Under the pieces are notes generated by a model. The model did no database searches. It was given only the letters and a program-made list of their open reading frames with translations, and had not been told where the DNA came from. A DNA stretch of 64,000 nucleotides. Source: Rostratula benghalensis (taxonomy: Eukaryota > Chordata > Aves > Charadriiformes > Rostratulidae). Of the stretch, positions 24,261 through 35,844 are shown in pieces. The stretch is from assembly GCA_013399305.1 (NCBI GenBank), contig VXAI01000020.1, positions 6,456,607 to 6,520,606 of the forward strand, given 5' to 3'. Positions within the stretch are counted from its first letter, which is position 1. Each line of letters opens with the position of its first letter. Both the position numbers and the translations under genes were made by a program.

Positions 24261-25788
24261 GGTGGAGGAAAGGCTGGTTGGCTTACACAACTGATGGTAG
24301 GTGAACTACCAGAAGATTGGAACTGGTGGTTTCTTCAGCTGAGCATCTATAGGCTGAGGTGTGTATTAAAACTACAGTAACTAAATGTCTGAGTTTGCAA
24401 AAACTTGATTGGAAGATTCGTGAGAAAAGATAGCAATAGCTGAGAGAGTGTGACCAAGGAGCGATGACACTGCTTACACCCCACAGCAGTTCAGCTGGAC
24501 AGAAATAAAAATAAAACTAAGTTTTTAAAAATCTTGATACTGTTATTGCAAGACAGTATAGCATTCATTAAGGACTACAGTGCAGCTGCATTGATCACAT
24601 CAATAGTGGAACTGGCCTTTAATGTTTAATATTGTAATAAATCACTTGATAATGTACATTCATTTCTTAGAATGGAATCTGAAACAGAGCAAGTCAAGAG
24701 AGAGTTAAAATTACACAGTATGTATATAAAGAAAATGTGGTGAGCTGTGAACCTCAGACTTGCTCTCTCAAATGACCTGGAAACAGCAATGGCTTTTAAA
24801 TTTTACTAAATTATGAAATTAATCTGAAACGTAGGACCTGAAATGTGAACAAATCGGGCACAACAGTTACTGCAGTGTGTGTGTTCACCTGAGACAGTTG
24901 AGTCCACAGAAAATCTTGCTCTCACAATCTATTCCAAGTGGGCAATTATGCCCCAAATGTTCCTGATTTGTACAGGCAGTTGTTCAGCTCTCATAAGTGA
25001 TTACCATGCTGTCAGTTAGGGCCCCAGCTATGCATCCAATGGCACATCTGTGTCACTTGGTATCCCTAGGCTGTGTGAAATCCACCTCTTCAGCCTGCTG
25101 ACAATCACGTTTGGAGAGAAACACCTGGGAAGGCTGTCAGGAACTGGAGGTCATAGTTGAGCCATGTGCCAAATTCCCAACAGCCCTTCCGTGGTTTCTT
25201 CTGTGTCCTGCAGGCAGCACCACAGCCACCACAGCAGCTCCTTGTTGTAGCAGGGCTTTGGAGCAAATGAGTCCTCACAAGGCAGGACAGAGCAGGCTTT
25301 TTCCTTCCTCTTCTGTCAGGGGAAAGGCATTAGGAGGACCTTTGTGCTACTCTCTCCAGGACATCTGCCCAAGAGCCTGTATGGTCACTCCTTGATTTTG
25401 ATTTGGAGATTGCCTGTGAAGGATGGAGAGCATGAGTCCTTCTTGAGAGGGTTGTGCAAGACTTAGAGCCAAATGCTGCTGACACAGAGATTTACAAAAC
25501 ATTGGTGCAGAGCCATGGACAGAGAGACTTTTCTTGATGTCTCCTATCTTTTGCAAAGCTGACATATCAGGATTTGGAAGCATTAAGTAATCTCCCTGTG
25601 AGCTGCCTGGCTGCAAACAGGTCAGGATGGGCTGGAAGGTTGTTTACTTTGTCCAGTGACAGTCCAGCCTTCACTCCCAATCCCCAATGCATATGCACAC
25701 ACCTGAGGAAGTTCTCCATTGGGAACAACTCTGAGAATTTCTGAGGAAGCTCTGCATCTGGGCTTTGCCATATGTGCGGATGTTGGTT

Positions 25789-25809
25789 AGTCCTCCTGGG
25801 AGGAGGACT
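25789..25809. repeat. Perfect short inverted repeat
   Basis: agtcctcct, spacer ggg, aggaggact: two perfect 9-base arms around 3 bases. It is likely incidental, but it is the tightest hairpin I noticed in the window. Confidence 0.85.
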
Positions 25810-26370
25810 CTCCTACAGTGAGAGTTCATGCAAGCTTTTGCAAATACATTAAAGAAATGAGGTAAATACGTATAGGATCTGCTTGTGGAAGCCACTAAAG
25901 AGCCTTTGGGAAAGGAGAGCCTTTTTCCATGCAGATCACAGGCACCTAAAGCCTGTGGAGGCTGCCTGGTAGGGATATCATTAGGCTGGGGTGGGATTCT
26001 AGAAGGTGACTGACCCATGCTTTTCCTTTGCTCCTATTTTCCCTTCATGGTCCCCGGGTGCCCCTGTGCTACAAGGGCTAGCAAACAGCAGTGTGAGCCA
26101 GGTAATGCTGTGTGTTAACATTCTGAGGTAGGCATGGTGCAGATGGGATGGCTGTAGTGCAAAACACTAGAAAGGAGCTATCAGGGATGTCTCTGGGGTT
26201 TGTGGGACTGATGTTGTGCCTAAGGGTGCTGTAGGTTATTGTTCAATGGTGCATTCCACCATTGCTGGAGTGACTTAACAGGGCATGTTTCTTATAGCTT
26301 GAAGAAACTAAGGACAGTCTCCAAAGAGATGTATTCTTTTAACTCAAATAAACAGAGTTTGGTGTGTAAA

Positions 26371-26386
26371 TTTTTTTTTTTTTTTT
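26371..26386 (+). repeat. Poly-T run (T16)
   Basis: Uninterrupted T run with no retrocopy body recognised beside it. Confidence 0.9.
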
Positions 26387-29300
26387 GGTGAATAACTGGA
26401 AGTTAAGCTCTAGTCTTCAGCATCTTGAATGACTGAAGTCTCATCCTTCCTCTGTCTGCAACAGTTAAGTTCCTAGGATCCTGGTGGGATGAAGAGAGGT
26501 AGTAGCAGAAAGAGAGCTATGGATGCCTCCAGAGTGGAAGGAAAAAGCTGTTGTTTTGCAGATCTCTAGGCTGGTGAATGCAAATAGTCCTGGCCTTACA
26601 CAAAAGGATGGAGGCAGTGCATGTCTCCTCATTTGGCTGAATTACACACTAAAGTAATTTATAACAAAGGGGAAAAGGTGTATTGTTAGTAATTGTTATG
26701 TTAAGGAGCAAACCTGACTTGCTGATTTAGCATCCATTTCCTTGTATAAAAGAGAGGAGAAAATGACAGTGGAGGGTGTGGAGACTTGGCAGGGAGCAGT
26801 GTAAATGGCAGGAGACTTTCAGAATAATTTCAGACAGACTTCTGCTAGGTTTGGTGGCTGCATTATCTCAGCTCTTTTTTTTTTTAATTGGGGTGGCAGG
26901 CCCAGCACGCCCAGCAGGGATGTCACATTAATTCACCATGGAGCATGGTGTCAAGCACAGGGATGGAGAACAGAGAGGCCTCTATGGACTATTTGCTGGA
27001 AAGCACGATGGGAGCTAAAGCAGAACTATAGAGGTTGTTAGGAAATATTCAAATGCAAGATCAAAGTGGGTGACCTTAATTTCCTAAACTTGGTTAAATT
27101 AGCTGCTGCTTGGTCACTTAATCTTGCATTTTATGATTATTGATGGCTTGCCCTCTAGGTTCTCTTCCTCTGGTTCATGCACAGGCTGCACTGTCAGAAT
27201 TTTGGAGCCTGGTCTGATGAAAATTACATTCGGCTTGCAACCCTGAAGATCACATGAAGGTAACTCTGCCTGAGTGGCAACTTCCTCCATGGTGCTGATG
27301 GCATTTTGGAGTTTATGGGCACACATGCTGTTTTTATGAGACCTTGCAAAAAACAGATGGGGTTGCTGGTGATTCAGAATGTCAGTCTCATGCTGGCCTG
27401 CCATGTAAATCTCTTGTTGACGTACATGAGGACCGTCATACCAATAAAACAGGGGATGCTAATAATGTGCTGTTCCAGTGCCTTTTCATCAGGAAAAGTC
27501 AGTCAGAAAGCAAGGCAAATGTGAAAGGGCAATTTTGGCTCCAGAAGAGTTTGTCTGTAACTGTCGCATTGTTAATTAATGCTACGTCTGATGATCTCAG
27601 CAATCTCCTCACCAGATGGCAAACCATCAGTCTAAATACACTAGACTGTATACCAAAAAAAATTCTGGTGATTCATAAGGATGAGTTGGAAAATCCTGAC
27701 AACAGATAGCCAGCTGTCTAGAGAGAGCCAGGAGAGAGCTGGGATGTGCCTGAAGTCGTAGCCATCACCAAGACTCAGTTTGTGGGAAAATTCCTGTATC
27801 TAGCCATGATCCAGAGCCCAGCGTCCTCTTTGAAATGTGCAAGAGCAAGCAATCAACTGCTCTTCCACAGTGGGACCGGAGGGAAAGCTTGCAGGTTAGA
27901 GGGGTTGTCTGGATGATGGAGATGTGGGCTCTGTCTTCTCCCTAGCCTGTATGGAGCGTAAAGAAGGAATCAAATTTTTTTCTTAGGCTCCCCCCCCGAA
28001 ACAGTGTCCTTGTACCAGGTGTGACACAGAATGACTTTAAGTGGTTTCTCGTTTGTGCCACTGTCAGTTGCTTGCAAGGACCATGAGATTCATTGGACCA
28101 GAGTGAGCAAAAAGCAGTGTGACGCTGCTGCTTAGTGCTTAGGGTGCTCTGCTGGGAGGAAGGAATCCTCCTTCCAGGCCCATGTCTGCATATTATTAAC
28201 TTGGTGTTGAATGAGAAGTGTGATGACACAAATTCCCCCTCTTGCTCCATTTAAACACAGTGTCCACAACTGGCTTTTTGTGTAGGCCGCAGTTTATTGG
28301 CATTGTTATTATCAGCATCTTACCATATGGTATACTTGTTCTGAAAGCACTTCTTGAATTCATTTCCTTAAGGGATGCAAATGGAGATACGTTTGTTTCC
28401 AAATCATGACTGTATTCAGGAGTAAATGTTTTTATCAACCCAGGTTCTGGAAATCTTGCACTTTTGTAGAAGTAATCTTCTGCAACCTAGTGTACTTCAT
28501 GTCAATTAAGAAGGGTTCCAGTGACTTTAACCATCCTCAAGATCAGACAGGATTTTTTTTTGCCACTGTCTTGGACTTAGGTGTCTCAAATCCACCTAAC
28601 TCTGACTGTAAGAACCTGTGCTTTCAAACTTATTTGTACAGCCTATTGCTTAAACTGGTTGCAGTTTAGGAGTTCTTTGGCCTATGAGAGTTTTGTTGCT
28701 ACTTGGCATTTGTAGTGGTATTTTCTGTATCCCATTATGAATCTTTGATTTCTTATCTCTTTCTATTTGACTGAAAGAATCAAACTGAAAGAAAAAAAAA
28801 CTTGTTCAAAGTGTAGTGTATTTATTTCCTAAAAAAAATTTTCCATACTGTGAAAAGTATTAATGTATTAGCTACAAACCCAGAAATACTACAGAAACAG
28901 TTCTCTCAATTGTTACCTGGCCTTCTAACATCAGTTAAAATTAGCCATCAACTGTTTTAAATCCTGTATTTTGAATTTTAAGAAAAGTATGCTGTCAGTT
29001 TGGGGTTGTATATTTAAGGCTATACTTTCTCAAAAGTCAGAAGAGCTTCTTGCCCTTACTTCGAATATGGACAAATATGTAAAAAATGGTCTTTTACTTT
29101 TTCCTGATAGTGGTAAGAACTTCTGTGTTCTTATTCCTTTTATATGCTGAGTTAAACCAAAATAATAATAAAAACCCACCCACGATGTTAAATGATCCAT
29201 ACACAGAAATGTGAATAGAATGTTCTAAATGACTCTTATTTTCCCAAAATCATGTAATTCATTGACTAACTCATCTTTTATAGCAGCTTAGGCGCTGCAG

Positions 29301-29548
29301 GCTGATGGCTGTCAGGTGTCAGTAAGCTGGCAGCTTAAAAGTTGCCTCTTTAAGTCGTCCCAATCAAATGAATTGCTCACTGTGAGCGAGGGTGGATTCT
29401 GGCCCTGTCTTTGCTGAGACACTCTTGGTTGAGGCTGTTACGATACTACTGGTGTCTGGCTCTGCCTCCTGTGGTACATTTTTCCCTGCCATGGACTGGA
29501 AAAAGTGGTTAGAGGTAAGACTAAGAGGGGGTTCCAGAGAGTCACTGA

Positions 29549-29651
29549 GTCTGAGGCCTTATCTAAACAAAAATTGTACCAATTTAACTAAACCTATTTA
29601 GAAACAGAGGTTGCTGAATTAATGCCACCCTTTTTTTTTTTTTTTTTTTTT
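29549..29651. mobile_element. Possible DNA-transposon (hAT-like) remnant ending at T21
   Basis: The phrase tctgaggccttatctaaaca, then aaaaattgtaccaatttaac, resembles the terminal region of old non-autonomous hAT-type elements in sauropsids (aggcc.tgtctacaca...). No matching opposite terminus or 8-bp target duplication could be found. A T21 run (29631-29651) followed by ctag abuts it. Confidence 0.3.
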
Positions 29652-30857
29652 CTAGAACAAAGTCTGGGGAGAAACATTATTCATGCCAGTACAATTTATA
29701 CTGTTTCTAATGGCTTTATTTTCCCCTTTGTACTGTCAACAGCACTTGTTTTGTAACTTTTCTGTGCATATTCCAGCATATTCCTGGATGGTAAAACAGA
29801 AACTGGGTCCCTTGCTGCTTTTGCTTCTTCATTTCTTCCTTCATATGTTATTTCCTAACGCTTCTGGTGATAGTCTTACTATTTAGCATGGCTCCATTAG
29901 TGTTCACTTTTAAGGACCTTTTTGCATAGTCTCCAATAGGCTTGTTTAGAGAGATATTTCAAATTATTTCTCTGGATTTGTTGTGCAGTGTAGTGTATTA
30001 AGTGATGAAAGGCAGAGCTGTAGAAACATCCTACCAAACTTAAAATTTGCCACATCAAATGGCAAAATAGCTGGTTTTCACACAGAGTTTTCCCTCATAT
30101 CTAGATGTTGGCTCATGACTGACAGTAGGAAAAAGATTGTCATATGCTGCAGACAATTTGTGGCAATATATTCTGCAGAAGCCAAAAGAGATAGAAGGAG
30201 GAAACCAAGTAGAAAAACACATCTTAAGTTTGGGTTTTCTTTTGTTCTTGCCAGAAGCATCCCTGGCACCTCCAGAAAGACTTGGTGATAAATGCTAGTA
30301 CAGATGAGCCCAAGAAGCATCCCTTGTGAGTAGGATTTCATGTTAAACCACATGACTTCCAGGTCTCAAAGAAGGTGTGGCTTCAAAACAGAGAAATCAC
30401 AGCAGCGAGCTGAAAGAATGACTTTTTCCCCCTTTGTAATAATAATGCCAGAGCTGTTATTACATTTGGCCCAGGGAGTGGATTGGAAGTGTTTCTCAGA
30501 AGGGAAGTGCTTCCAGCTCCATGTCTCTTTCAAGAGCTCCATTCCCATGTACTTGCTGGAAACCTTTCAGGAAACCACATTCCCTTTCCCGTCCCCGTTC
30601 AGCAATGCGATCCTTCCCAGCCAGGGCGGCTCGCAGACTGCCTCATCGGCCGGGCCTGGGAAAGGAATGTGACAACGAGGGGGCAAAAGTGCTGGCACTT
30701 CAGAACCCTTCCTATGCTGCCTTTCAGAAGAAACCTTCCCCTCCTTCCCTGCCTTATGAAAGGGTTTTCTACATCCATAAGCATGTTTAGAAAGATCTGC
30801 AGTCTCTAATTTTCCAGTGTGTGGTGGGGGAAGAATGTGATTTTAGCTGGAAACAGT

Positions 30858-30900
30858 TACATGGCCAGATCCTTAGCCTTGTGTGAATCTGCCCGATGCT
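30858..30900 (-). repeat. Ancient repeat motif, copy 2
   Basis: ggccagatccttagcc at 30863-30878 is the reverse complement (one mismatch over 15 bases) of the motif at 4749. The following gtgtgaatctgc resembles the interior of the same old amniote repeat as I remember it. The family is unnamed here. Confidence 0.35.
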
Positions 30901-31819
30901 CCCGAGGTCACGTTGTGCTGTGCTCACTTACGCTGGAGGAGAAGCTGGTCCCGTAATTTGCTCCCCAAGTTTCCCCTGATGGCCCAAAATGATAGCTGGT
31001 GTCTAACAGAACCCGCATGTGACTGAAACACCACTGCTACGCAGAGGAAATGCCCTGAAACCTTGCGCTAGTGCCATTTTCCAAGACAGTCAACAATTCA
31101 GAAAGACAGTAGGTGAAGAAATGCTGTTTATATTACAAGTTTCAATAAATAAGATAAAGGGGGAAGGAATAAGAGAAGGGATCAAGGAACTGTTAATGAC
31201 TTAGAGGACAGAATCATATTAGAGACAGAAATGTAAACTTGTTTTGCTATTGCTAAAAGCCCAGGAGATACACATTTCATTCTGCAGAGAAACATTCTGA
31301 TCGGTAGTTTTTTCTGTCATAGCAGCAGGCAATTGGATCTCAGCCAGTCTTTTTTATCCTCTCTTTAAACCAAACAATTAATTAAAAGAGAACACAAGGC
31401 AGGATAATTTAGCCAGCTCTGTTAGTTTAGACAGAATGGGTTATTGGGCAATGCCATCACGGCACAGAACAATCACTCCTAGCTTCTGTGCCACAGGAAC
31501 AGTTAAGCCTTCCAAGATGAATTTCCAGACATTGCTGTTAGGATTATTGTGCTGCTTTCTTATTCTTTATTTTTATGCTGTTTTATTTGCTCATAAGTTT
31601 TACTGGTTGTATTGTGTGGTGCATGGGTGGTAATGATTAGATAGTGATTCTCAACACAACAGTCTTTCTTGAAGCAGACATTTACCCTCCCTGAGACAAT
31701 TGCTCTCCAAAACTGAAGAAAAGAATATGAGAGGGAAGTCTTACAGCCACTGAAGTCAAAGAAAAATCTTTCATTGACCTCAGCAGGCAGGAAGGCTGGC
31801 AGACAGATAGCTATTCTTT

Positions 31820-31885
31820 CCATGTTTTGAAAGACGAAGAAGCTGAGGCTTGGAAAAATTAGGATAGGTAGGTGACCTTTGGAAA
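31820..31885 (-). mobile_element. Possible MIR scrap
   Basis: aaagacgaagaagctgaggc, then ttggaaaaatta, matches the order of the reverse-complement MIR phrase acagatgaggaaactgaggcacagagaggtta. No further support was found. Confidence 0.3.
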
Positions 31886-32074
31886 CTATTTGGAAGCTGC
31901 AGGTGCACAGTGGCTCTAAAAATTACAATGCTTACTTAGGCATCAGAAATGGCTTTGGGAGACATGGTTTCAGTGAAGGAGATTGATTTCTTCTTCTTCT
32001 TTTTTTTTTTTTTTGCAATCTAAGTGGTTTAGTCTGTGGACATTATGGTTGAGCGGGCAATGGTTGGGAAACTG

Positions 32075-32235
32075 AATTTTATTCCAGTTCCTGATGCTCA
32101 TTTAATGTGTCCCTTTACAGTAGCTGTTAACCCTTTTGCACTTATAACTCATCTGTAAACTGGGAATAACAGTGTTGCCTACTTAAGTTTTGAAGGCTGA
32201 CTAAATAATGTTTGTAAGAAACTATGTGAGGCCAA
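32075..32235 (+). mobile_element. MIR-type SINE remnant
   Basis: The order ttaacccttttgc, then actcatctgtaaactgggaa, then taacagtgttgcctactt, then tgaaggctgactaaataatg follows the MIR core and 3' half (ttaac...catctgtaaaatgggaataa...ctac...tgaggattaaat). Plus strand, truncated, ancient. Confidence 0.7.
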
Positions 32236-32308
32236 AGTCATTCAGGGGCTAATCAGTTGCAGAGATGGAGCTGTCTATAACTTGACACCGTATACATTTC
32301 CTTTACAG

Positions 32309-32380
32309 AAGTGGTTCCCAACCTTCACTGGCCCATGGGAAGCCCAGTGAGAAGTAACGTGCTGCATATAACATATGCTT
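32309..32380 (+). mobile_element. Possible hAT-Charlie-like terminus
   Basis: cagaagtggttcccaacctt resembles the terminal phrase cagtggttctcaacc of Charlie-type hAT elements. No second terminus or target duplication was found, so this is tentative. Confidence 0.3.
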
Positions 32381-32544
32381 TACTCTTTTTCAGTGGTCTC
32401 TATTTTAACTCTTTAATTTCTAAAAGCCAGCAGTGACAGAGGATTTTAACAGCAGAATGGAGGTCTGCTACTTCACCTGGGGTTTAGAAATGTTGTCCCA
32501 CTTTGTGTGGATGCATGAAGTCATTAAATAGAGGTTAGGCTTTA

Positions 32545-32567
32545 TGTTGTGTGCGTGTGTGTGTGTT
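32545..32567 (+). repeat. Short GT microsatellite
   Basis: A GT-rich dinucleotide run interrupted by one C. It is short and of no evident function. Confidence 0.8.
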
Positions 32568-33161
32568 CTCCAGTGGGACTAAATTCCTCTTTAGGGAAAA
32601 ATGAAGGATTTTCTTTTCTGTGTTTGTATAAAACATATTGTTTAAAATATCTCATGACTTTCTGTGTAAAAAAAAAAAAGTGTCATCACCTTCACTTCAT
32701 TCCATTAACTCAACTTGTTTTCAGCTTCAGCTGTGCAGTATTTATCACCCTCTATTGTCATATAATACACAGCTGCATAATGACAAGTTGTTTTTTTAAA
32801 AAAAAAACGCAAAACAATAAAAGTCAAACTCAGTCCAGAAGTAAAGCTCCTGGTAGGTGGGAACAGTGTAAAAAGTAAAATGTCATTAAGAAGAAAGTGT
32901 TTGCAGAGGATTGTAATGCCAAAGTTAAAAGTTCATTTGCAAGATTTCAAAGATTAAAATTAGAGGAAAAGTTTGAAATGTTCTGAATCTTTAGTAATAT
33001 ATGTTTCCCGGTAGTAGTCATGAAGCTAAATCGTGTAGTTGGTTTGTATTAAAGCAACAAAGTCAGAAGGCTTGAAGTGAATTGAAGATCAGGGGATTTT
33101 CTGCCCCTGCATCATTGTGTTTGGTGTGGTCCATCTGCAAGATTGCTGAACTCCAAGGTAT

Positions 33162-33204
33162 GAGCTGCTGCTCTTCTCCCAGAAGAGCTGCTGCTCTTCT
33201 ACCC
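33162..33204 (+). repeat. Two-copy 23-bp spaced repeat
   Basis: gagctgctgctcttct occurs at 33162-33177 and again at 33185-33200, each followed by a c-rich end (cccag, then acccag). This is a minor local duplication. Confidence 0.85.
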
Positions 33205-33861
33205 AGGGACTCCTACCAGAGGCATGACCTGCTGGCCAAAGGAAGGGGACCCCCACCTGGGACTGGCATATGTTTGGGCACCTTCTCACCTATGAGCATT
33301 TTGGCAGCCTGAAATGTTCTGTGTCCATAGCCTGAAGCCATTCAATAAGACAATGAAATGTTGATGTCTTTTGGTCCTGTCCCATCACATGCTCTTGCAA
33401 ATGATGCAGAACCTCCTAGCATGGGAGGCTAATACCAAATGATCTTCAGGAGTGTCTGCAGGGAGATGAAATTGTTAAGCAATATTTGCCATGAAATGGA
33501 TTCATATTCTCCATTTTAAATGATTAAAATATCCTTAAAATAAGCTGCAAAGTCACCGTGTCTATCTCAGAAGTGAAGTGATATGCCACCCACACAGCAG
33601 AGAGACACACATAATCATGCTACAAGTCATGTCTTCTATTAAAGAACCTGATATCACTCGTTTCAAGCTGAAGAGAAGTCACCCGTAAAAAATAGTATTG
33701 GTAGGCATCTGATGTAAAGTAAGACCCATGCCTTGTGTTCCTTTTACATTAACTGACTGGTTGATTCAGCAGTGTTTAAATCACATGGGATTATGATTTG
33801 CAAACTTGCCTCTTGACTCAGTATGTACAGCATTGCTGTGTGTTTATTTTTACAATAAATC

Positions 33862-33878
33862 TTTTTTTTTTTTTTTTT
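33862..33878 (+). repeat. Poly-T run (T17)
   Basis: Uninterrupted T run followed by ctcc. Confidence 0.9.
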
Positions 33879-34097
33879 CTCCTTGTGATCCTCCCTGGTT
33901 CTCTGATTCCTCCCTTAATAATTTCCATTAGGGAAAGAGAACTTCATATTTTCACGTCAGCAGTCGCATATTGGATGTAACAGTTATACAAGCCTGGCAT
34001 TCCTTTACTTTAGAGGTGAGCCTCCAGACCTCTCCATCTCCTATTCTTATTAAACAAAATCCCTGAAATTTGTGCTCTTGTTACTGCCTTCCAGTAT

Positions 34098-34345
34098 GAG
34101 GAAGTGGTGCAGTGGATGACGCAGGGACTGGCCTCCAGGGGAGCTGAGTACTATTCCCAGCTCTGCCATTTGCTGGGTAATATCCTGCAACTCATTTAAC
34201 ATTTTTGTGTCTCAGTTTCTCCAACTGTGAAAATGCGGCTAGTGGGCCAGCATTTCTCACTGCAATCAATAGAAGATTCCTATTGAGTTCAGTGGCACTT
34301 CAGTGCTTTGAGATCTGTGGGGAAAAAAAAGCTAATTGTTGCTTT
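34098..34345 (+). mobile_element. MIR-type SINE, best copy in the window
   Basis: This copy keeps most of the MIR layout on the plus strand. It opens with a gtggtgcagtggatgac-type segment, then cccagctctgccatttgctg, then a catttaac segment, then gtgtctcagtttctccaact with gtgaaaatg. It ends in the tail phrase agtgctttgagatct (34300-34314) before an A-rich end. At about 245 bases it is close to full length for the family. It is ancient and non-mobile. MIRs predate the mammal-reptile split, so finding one in a bird is expected. Confidence 0.85.
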
Positions 34346-34349
34346 TAAT

Positions 34350-35425
34350 AATTTTCCTCAGTTGTCATTCACTAGTTCTACCTCACATGAGCTTGATTCA
34401 GATTTATTCTTAGCCTCCTCCTTTACCGGTATGAAGTGTTATCTCTTATACAAAGGTTTATCAGCATTTTTATAATCCTCCGTTCACTTAATCCTTTTCT
34501 AATGTTTTATAAATGTTTTTTCCCCTTACATTTATACAGTATAATGCAAACATACTTTCTTACTCCCATGTAATGTAATATAAGTGGAAGGGACAAGACA
34601 GTATTATTCAAAAATTCTCAGCTTATGAAATAACACGTATTACTTGACATGCCCCAGAGAGAGATATGACTGACCAGCTGCTCTGGGTGAAACAAATAAA
34701 TACAAAAATCCTTTATTAATGATGTACTCTGAAGTAGATTGTATCTGGGGAATTCTGTAGAAACGAACTTGTTCTCATCCCATCCCTATAAATGAAATAA
34801 GGAACAGACTGAGTTCCTAGAGGTTTGATAGGCACATATACAGTGCACAAATGCATAAGGAATGGTCATAGGGAGGATTTCAGCTTTGGTAACCACTATA
34901 TCTTGGATTTTCTTTGGCTTTCTTTAGTCAGCTAAAGACTGTGGGTGAGACTTTCCAAATATAGACAACTGAAATTCTGACCAAAAAAATACACACATTC
35001 TCAGGAGTGGATTAAAGCAGGATTCATGGATCTGGGCCTTGGGCTTGGAGTGGGCCTGTATAACCACAATGTTTGGATTGAAGTATCCGGCAGCTTGGGC
35101 TCCAGTGTTAGATAGAGCTGTGGAGGTGGGAGGTAGAGCTGACAGGCTATGGAGGCGTTGAGTCATGGGAATTTTTGCTGTATGTTTGGATGGATTTGGT
35201 TAGTTTATTGCCCTGTTCTGGCTTGTGTGAGGCATGCTGGTTGGCTTGACTCCAGCATTTCTTTAGTCTTACTCTGCCCCAGCAGTAGGTGACTTTGTCC
35301 CACATATTATAAACTCACTGAGAATGCACTTTGTTTCTGATGTGAGATGGAAGACAGGTTAGTCATGATAACATATGAACCTGTGTGTGGTTTTTGATGC
35401 ACTTTTTGAATAATTCAGAGTGTGA
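34350..35425. other. Non-coding stretch, no gene seen
   Basis: AT-rich DNA with an unrecognised 80-codon minus-strand frame (34924-35166). Nothing else was recognised. Confidence 0.55.
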
Positions 35426-35429
35426 CAAT

Positions 35430-35840
35430 GGTGGTGAGACCCCCTCCTTCAGCTCTCTCTTTTCCAGGCCAAATCAACCCAGCTCACTCAGCTGTCCTTT
35501 CAAGTCACGTACTCCAGCCCTTTGTCCGCGTTGGTGGCCCTCAGCTTTACGTGCTTCAGTTTGTCAGTGTCCCAGAATTGGATGCAATACTCCAGATGTG
35601 GCCTCACAAGTGCTGAGCAGAGAGGAATAATCACTTCCTTGACTTGCTGGCTATTTTCTTAATAAAGCAGCCCAGTGTGAGGTTGGCTTTTAATGCTGCA
35701 AAGGCACACTGCTGGTTCGTGTTCACTTTGTCCTCCAGGAACCCCAGATCTTTTTTGCACAGATGCTTTCCAATCAGTTGGCCTCCAGACTATTCCAGAT
35801 GCAGGACTTAGCATTTGCCTTTGTTGAACATCATGAACTC
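35430..35840 (-). pseudogene. CR1 LINE ORF2 C-terminal remnant
   Basis: Reading the minus strand from 35840 gives a broken but unmistakable CR1 reverse-transcriptase C-terminal region. FMMFNKGKC, a stop, VLHLE corresponds to the CR1 phrase F-NKGKC-VLHLG. It is followed by a ...QQCA... segment and then [13 protein letters not shown], which is diagnostic. Further on, RAT...KGLEY corresponds to the RVQRRAT...GLE block, and the lys/arg-rich tail (LAWKRES) to FSLEKRRLRG. Stops and frameshifts run through it, so no protein is made. It is the decayed end of a non-LTR retrotransposon ORF that encoded endonuclease and reverse transcriptase; the catalytic domains themselves are not in this fragment. 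Overlapping plus-strand frames here are antisense artefacts. Confidence 0.88.
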
Positions 35841-35844
35841 AGTA

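Larger units (their letters stand above)
24265..29545. other. Non-coding stretch, no gene seen
   Basis: Mixed-composition DNA with T16 at 26371-26386 and T11 at 26875-26885. It has a short perfect hairpin at 25789-25809 and several unrecognised frames: 115 codons at 25671-26018 minus, 121 codons at 27344-27709 plus, 102 codons at 27942-28250 minus. None shows a domain, a splice-bounded structure or codon pattern that I can defend as a gene. Confidence 0.5.
29655..32070. other. Non-coding stretch, no gene seen
   Basis: Mixed DNA. Between 30580 and 30680 composition is richer in G+C with several CpGs. Frames of up to 110 codons (30340-30672 plus) are unrecognised and overlap others on both strands. 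T15 lies at 32000-32014. The ancient-repeat motif at 30863 and a weak MIR scrap near 31820 are listed separately. Confidence 0.5.
32385..34095. other. Non-coding stretch, no gene seen
   Basis: AT-rich DNA with a short GT repeat (32545-32567), A12 (32668-32679), T17 (33862-33878) and a near-direct duplication of gagctgctgctcttct at 33162 and 33185. Frames are short and unrecognised. Confidence 0.55.

Noticed and set aside
27114..27709. Opposing frames of 96 (minus) and 121 codons (plus) with normal-looking residue mix
   Set aside because: Considered as a possible retrocopy or exon, but I recognise no family and see no poly-A tail, splice sites or target duplication.
35385..35630. 81- and 64-codon plus-strand frames
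   Set aside because: They are antisense to the CR1 ORF2 remnant.
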